64,000 nucleotides of DNA from contig NZ_CP047130.1 in the NCBI RefSeq assembly GCF_009832865.1, positions 558,001 to 622,000 of the forward strand, read 5' to 3'. This document shows, one piece after another, positions 59,236 through 64,000 of the stretch. The translations under genes and the position numbers were made by a program. A model generated the notes under the pieces. The model saw only the letters and a program-made list of their open reading frames with translations. It had not been told where the DNA came from and searched no databases. Positions within the stretch are counted from its first letter, which is position 1, and each line of letters opens with the position of its first letter. This DNA is from Colwellia sp. 20A7. Lineage in GTDB: Bacteria > Pseudomonadota > Gammaproteobacteria > Enterobacterales > Alteromonadaceae.

Positions 59236-60033
59236 TTAAACGGCATTAGTGCTTTCAAAGATTTTATCCGCAGACGCAGCAACAAAACCCGTGTAAAGCT
59301 CGCCATCAGCTTTTGGATAACGTTTAGCAAATTCGTAGAAGCAGCTAGGGATCTCCATACTTGTATCGCTAAACTCAACTAAGGCTTTATCTGCTAATGT
59401 TGATGACTGTTCTAACATAACAGTTGCATCACCTTTAATTTCACCACCAGTGGTGTTTAATTTATATCCTGCTGCTTTCAATGTGTCATTAACAGCAATA
59501 ATACAATCATAACCTTTAAGGTGATTAATACTAACGGTAAAGTGATTAGCTCGATAACCCCACGCAGCTAGCCAAGCAGCGTATTCACTTTCAGCTAGTA
59601 ATATTTTATAGTCAGTTGAACTTATCTTCCATGGACGTCCAGAGTATAAAAAGTTTTCTTGTTCGCTAATGTTCTCTGGTAAATTATCCACCAATGAATG
59701 AATGATCTTTTGAATGGCTTCTGGAAATTCTTTAACGCGTAGTTCACTGATAAATACTTTAGGCATAGTGCTATCACTATGCTCAAAATGCTTAGCTGTT
59801 AATTTCTTAGCAGCAAAATCGTATTGACCACATTCTGTATAACCAATAGCTAATAAATGATTAGCAAGTTTGCTTAAATTAACTTTCTCGATATCAAAAG
59901 TACGGTAAGCAACATGATCGTTGATTACGTCTTTACCATCACCTAATAACTGGTGGATTTTATCTGCAGAAGGTGTTACAGCGATATACTGTAGCCAAAT
60001 ATTATTAAAGAGTTTAGTTACTGGAGCTGTCAT
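59236..60033 (-). CDS. DUF1338 family protein (2-oxoadipate dioxygenase/decarboxylase-like)
   Basis: A 265-residue vicinal-oxygen-chelate-type protein of the DUF1338 family, to which the HglS/YdcJ dioxygenase-decarboxylases belong. Candidate iron ligands are H40 (NDHVAYRTF), H164 (YRANHFTVSINHL) and E234 (CFYEFAKRY). The substrate is not identified. It is downstream of astD on the same strand with a gap of 212 bases, so it may take part in arginine or lysine-derived acid breakdown. The family call is confident; the role is inferred from context. Confidence 0.82.
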   Translation of the reverse strand: MTAPVTKLFNNIWLQYIAVTPSADKIHQLLGDGKDVINDHVAYRTFDIEKVNLSKLANHLLAIGYTECGQYDFAAKKLTAKHFEHSDSTMPKVFISELRVKEFPEAIQKIIHSLVDNLPENISEQENFLYSGRPWKISSTDYKILLAESEYAAWLAAWGYRANHFTVSINHLKGYDCIIAVNDTLKAAGYKLNTTGGEIKGDATVMLEQSSTLADKALVEFSDTSMEIPSCFYEFAKRYPKADGELYTGFVAASADKIFESTNAV

Positions 60034-60245
60034 TATTTTTCCTTTTTTTATCTGGGTAATTAATATAAATTAAACAAAAAAGGTAGTCGTAACAGTTAAA
60101 ATTTTCAGAAGAAAATCAGGTGATAACTGACGCTACCACCTAAAATTATAGTTGATCGATACTCTTAAAAAAGCAGGGGCGAACCCCTTCTTCTCTTTTA
60201 TTGGCAAAAATATAAGTATCTTTAAGTTTCATTAGTAAGTTCTTG

Positions 60246-61715
60246 CTAAAGTTTGATACCAGGGCTTAATGTTGCAGGTAAGCTAACTTTTTCAGCTTCC
60301 ACTGAGGCAACCGGGTAAGCGCAATAGTCTGCAGCATAAAAAGCACTTGCTCTATGGTTACCACTAGCGCCAATACCACCAAAAGGTGCAGCACTGCTGG
60401 CGCCTGTGATTGGTTTATTCCAGTTAACAATACCTGCTCTGATACGAGTAAAGAAGTGATTGTATAATGCTTCACTATCACTTAATAAACCTGCAGATAA
60501 ACCAAAACCAGTATTATTGCCTTCGTTGATTGCTTCATCAAAATCGGTATAGCGGTAAACTTTTAGTAAAGGACCAAAGTATTCTTCATCTGGCACTTCA
60601 GCAACTATATCTGTTACATCAATGATGCCAGGAGAAATAAAACCAGTGTTAGCTTCTAAATGCTTCAATTCAAGTAATGACGTTGCACCCAAATCAAGTA
60701 ATTTTTGCTGAGCATCCACTAAACCTAAAGCGGCTTTTTCAGAAATCATTGAGCCAATGAAAGGTTGCTCATTATCATCATAATAACCAATCGTTAATGC
60801 TTTAGTCGCTTCAATTAGCTTAGCCATAATCGCATCGCCTTGTTCGCCTTGTTCGATGAACAAACGACGAGCACAGGTACAACGTTGACCTGTAGTGACG
60901 AAGGCAGATTGAATGATATCGTGTACAACAGCGGTTATATCGCTAACATCTTTCACGATAAGTGGATTATTTCCACCCATCTCTAATGCTAAAATCTTAC
61001 CCGGCTGACCACCAAATTGTTCATGTAATAAATGACCAGTGGTAGAGCTACCCGTAAAGAAAAGCCCATCGATCATTTTATTGCTCGCTAGTGCTTTACC
61101 TGTTTCTATCTCGCCTTGTACAAGGTTAATAACGCCAGCAGGAAGGCCTGCCGCTTGCCATAACTTGATCACTTCTTCAGCTACTTTAGGTGTTAATTCG
61201 CTTGGTTTAAATACTACTGTATTACCGGCAATAAGCGCAGGAACAATATGGCCATTTGGCAGGTGACCTGGGAAATTATAAGGGCCAAAGACTGCAACAA
61301 CACCGTGAGGTTTATGGCGAATAAAGGCTTTAGCACCAGGCATAGGGTTTTCAACAGTCCCTGTGCGTTCATTATACGCATTAAGAGAAATGTTTATTTT
61401 ACCTACCATAGCACCAACTTCACCTAAGGTTTCCCAGCGAGGCTTACCTGTTTCTAAAGCGATAGTGTTGGCTAACTGTTCTTTGTTCTCTGTTAGGAGC
61501 TCTGCAAATTTAGTGATGATAGCGACACGCTCATCAAAGCTGATAGTAGACCAACTTTCAAAAGCAACACGCGCACTACTAATTGCTTGTTCAACTTGTG
61601 CAGGTGATGCAGTTTTTCCTTGCCAGATAACTTCATTTCTAGCCGGATTTAGTGAGGTGACATCATGACCTAAGCCTGGTTGCCATTGACCATTAATAAA
61701 TTGAACGTTTGACAT
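60246..61715 (-). CDS. astD: N-succinylglutamate 5-semialdehyde dehydrogenase
   Basis: The fourth enzyme of the arginine succinyltransferase (AST) pathway oxidises N-succinylglutamate semialdehyde to N-succinylglutamate with NAD. The 489-residue aldehyde dehydrogenase has [11 protein letters not shown] (catalytic Glu) and [15 protein letters not shown] (catalytic Cys), and [20 protein letters not shown] is AstD-specific. It is 26 bases downstream of astA. Confidence 0.95.
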   Translation of the reverse strand: MSNVQFINGQWQPGLGHDVTSLNPARNEVIWQGKTASPAQVEQAISSARVAFESWSTISFDERVAIITKFAELLTENKEQLANTIALETGKPRWETLGEVGAMVGKINISLNAYNERTGTVENPMPGAKAFIRHKPHGVVAVFGPYNFPGHLPNGHIVPALIAGNTVVFKPSELTPKVAEEVIKLWQAAGLPAGVINLVQGEIETGKALASNKMIDGLFFTGSSTTGHLLHEQFGGQPGKILALEMGGNNPLIVKDVSDITAVVHDIIQSAFVTTGQRCTCARRLFIEQGEQGDAIMAKLIEATKALTIGYYDDNEQPFIGSMISEKAALGLVDAQQKLLDLGATSLLELKHLEANTGFISPGIIDVTDIVAEVPDEEYFGPLLKVYRYTDFDEAINEGNNTGFGLSAGLLSDSEALYNHFFTRIRAGIVNWNKPITGASSAAPFGGIGASGNHRASAFYAADYCAYPVASVEAEKVSLPATLSPGIKL

Positions 61716-61741
61716 ATTTATTCCTATTTTAAAGTAGGGTA

Positions 61742-62767
61742 TTAATTAGGTAGAAGACGAACCCAGTCATCTTTCTGTACTTGTAACGCTTGAGCAACCT
61801 TATTGGTGATAACTACCTGATTAGCTGTTTCACGTAGTATTAATTTAACTTGTGTCGCTCTAAAGTTTTCAACTTGTGTGTTGCAAACAATATATTTTTG
61901 GTTACTTTCTTCTCCGCAGTTGTCGTCAATAAGTACTTGGTATTTATTACTTTCACGAATAGCTCTTATTTGGCTTCGCTCAGCTTCTACTGTTGGACCA
62001 GCATCAAAAATATCAACATAACCACGGCGAGAAAATCCTTCCGCTTCAAGTAAGCGTAAAGCAGGAACGGTATTATCATGTACCTTATTAATAACCTTTT
62101 GCGCTTCTTTACTAAGTAAGTTGACATAAACAGGATATTTAGGCATTAATTCAGCAATAAAGCCTTTATTGCCTATACCTGTTAAGTAGTCAGCTTTGGT
62201 AAATTCAATAGATAAAAAGTGTTCTTCAAGCCAGCTATAGAATGGCGATTGGCCATTTTCATCACTAACTCCTCGCATTTCGGCAATGATACAGTCAGAA
62301 AAACGCTCTTTATGTTCAGCAATGAATAAAAATCGACAGCGAGATAAAAATCGACCATTGCTGTTTTTTCTATGGCTTTCTTGTAAGAACAGTGTACAAA
62401 TTTCAGTTGCACCAGAGTAATCGTTGCAAAGTGCAAGTGTTTCAACGGTATTGTGGATATTTAGCTCACGTGAACTATGGACAACTTTGCCCAAATGATA
62501 ATGATAAAAGGCATTATCTAAGCCAACAGCCGCTTCAATTCCCGCAGTACCAACAACTTGCCCTGTTTCAATATCTTCCATCACAAATAAGTAGCCTTGG
62601 CTACCAGGTTGGTTTACTTGAGTTTTAAAAGACTCTTCTGAGTGACTAATACGTTTTCTAAGTATTTCTTCATTAACTGGCAATGAAGTAAAACCATGGC
62701 CAGACTCAATAGCTATACGATGTAAGTCGTCATAATCAGTCATTTTAATAGGACGGATGATAATCAT
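61742..62767 (-). CDS. astA: Arginine N-succinyltransferase
   Basis: The first enzyme of the AST pathway transfers succinyl from succinyl-CoA to the alpha-amino group of arginine. The 341-residue protein starts at [19 protein letters not shown], aligning with known AstA; the longer upstream reading is unlikely. [29 protein letters not shown] and [15 protein letters not shown] followed by [20 protein letters not shown] match the family. It lies between the aminotransferase and astD genes, in operon order. Confidence 0.95.
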   Translation of the reverse strand: MIIIRPIKMTDYDDLHRIAIESGHGFTSLPVNEEILRKRISHSEESFKTQVNQPGSQGYLFVMEDIETGQVVGTAGIEAAVGLDNAFYHYHLGKVVHSSRELNIHNTVETLALCNDYSGATEICTLFLQESHRKNSNGRFLSRCRFLFIAEHKERFSDCIIAEMRGVSDENGQSPFYSWLEEHFLSIEFTKADYLTGIGNKGFIAELMPKYPVYVNLLSKEAQKVINKVHDNTVPALRLLEAEGFSRRGYVDIFDAGPTVEAERSQIRAIRESNKYQVLIDDNCGEESNQKYIVCNTQVENFRATQVKLILRETANQVVITNKVAQALQVQKDDWVRLLPN

Positions 62768-62843
62768 AAGTAATTCTCGATGATTAAAAGAAGTGCTTGC
62801 TAGCCTTAAGTAAGGTAGCAAGCGTATTGAATAGCTATGTGAA

Positions 62844-64000
<1,157 letters not shown>

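Overview
The window is AT-rich chromosomal DNA from a gammaproteobacterium. The best fit is the order Alteromonadales, and Colwellia or a close relative in particular. This rests on gene content and order: the lptD-surA-pdxA-rsmA-apaH, dksA-gluQ-pcnB-folK-panB-panC, and spc/alpha ribosomal clusters all look gammaproteobacterial. The low GC, a TonB receptor next to a TPR-sulfotransferase, a GlyGly-CTERM protease, PanP in place of PanD, and an ast operon all suit a marine heterotroph. The genus is inferred; no rRNA is present. I saw no tRNA, rRNA, CRISPR array, prophage or complete insertion sequence.

Layout. 1-2.3 kb: the end of a TonB-dependent receptor and a TPR-sulfotransferase. 2.4-4.4 kb: a chemoreceptor. 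4.6-11.2 kb (minus strand): the envelope and maintenance cluster lptD-surA-pdxA-rsmA-apaH, without apaG; djlA is divergent from lptD. 12.2-12.4 kb: a MITE-like imperfect palindrome. 12.5-17.2 kb: a DUF3530 protein, rluA and rapA. 17.5-26 kb: two LysR-regulator/transporter pairs (MFS and YeiH type), a CPLC redoxin, a DUF3016 protein and a prolyl oligopeptidase lipoprotein. 26.1-27.8 kb: epmB divergent from efp. 28-35.5 kb: glk, a DUF2780 protein, an MscS channel, an acyltransferase/aldo-keto reductase pair, yadGH and a TrmB-like methyltransferase. 35.6 kb: a 31-codon membrane-protein gene with its own promoter and palindrome.

35.8-43.6 kb: panP faces the minus-strand dksA-gluQ-(flavin reductase)-pcnB-folK-panB-panC group. 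pcnB appears to start with AUU. 44-52.9 kb: the spc operon (rplN to rpmJ, including secY) and the alpha operon (rpsM, rpsK, rpsD, rpoA, rplQ). They have their own putative promoters and an S4-type leader. The S10 operon is not upstream of rplN; dksA is there instead. 53-60 kb: an orphan phosphoribulokinase (prkB), an unknown gene, a large secreted M36 metalloprotease gene with three frame disruptions near its 5' end, and a small lipoprotein. 59.2-64 kb: the arginine succinyltransferase operon in the order astC/argD, astA, astD, followed by a DUF1338 oxygenase-like gene.

Most of the window is housekeeping. No new multi-gene defence or mobile system is visible. The points most worth checking are the frameshifted M36 protease, the AUU start of pcnB, the dksA/spc junction, the 31-aa membrane protein with a promoter-embedded palindrome, DUF1338 in the ast operon, and the palindromic intergenic element.
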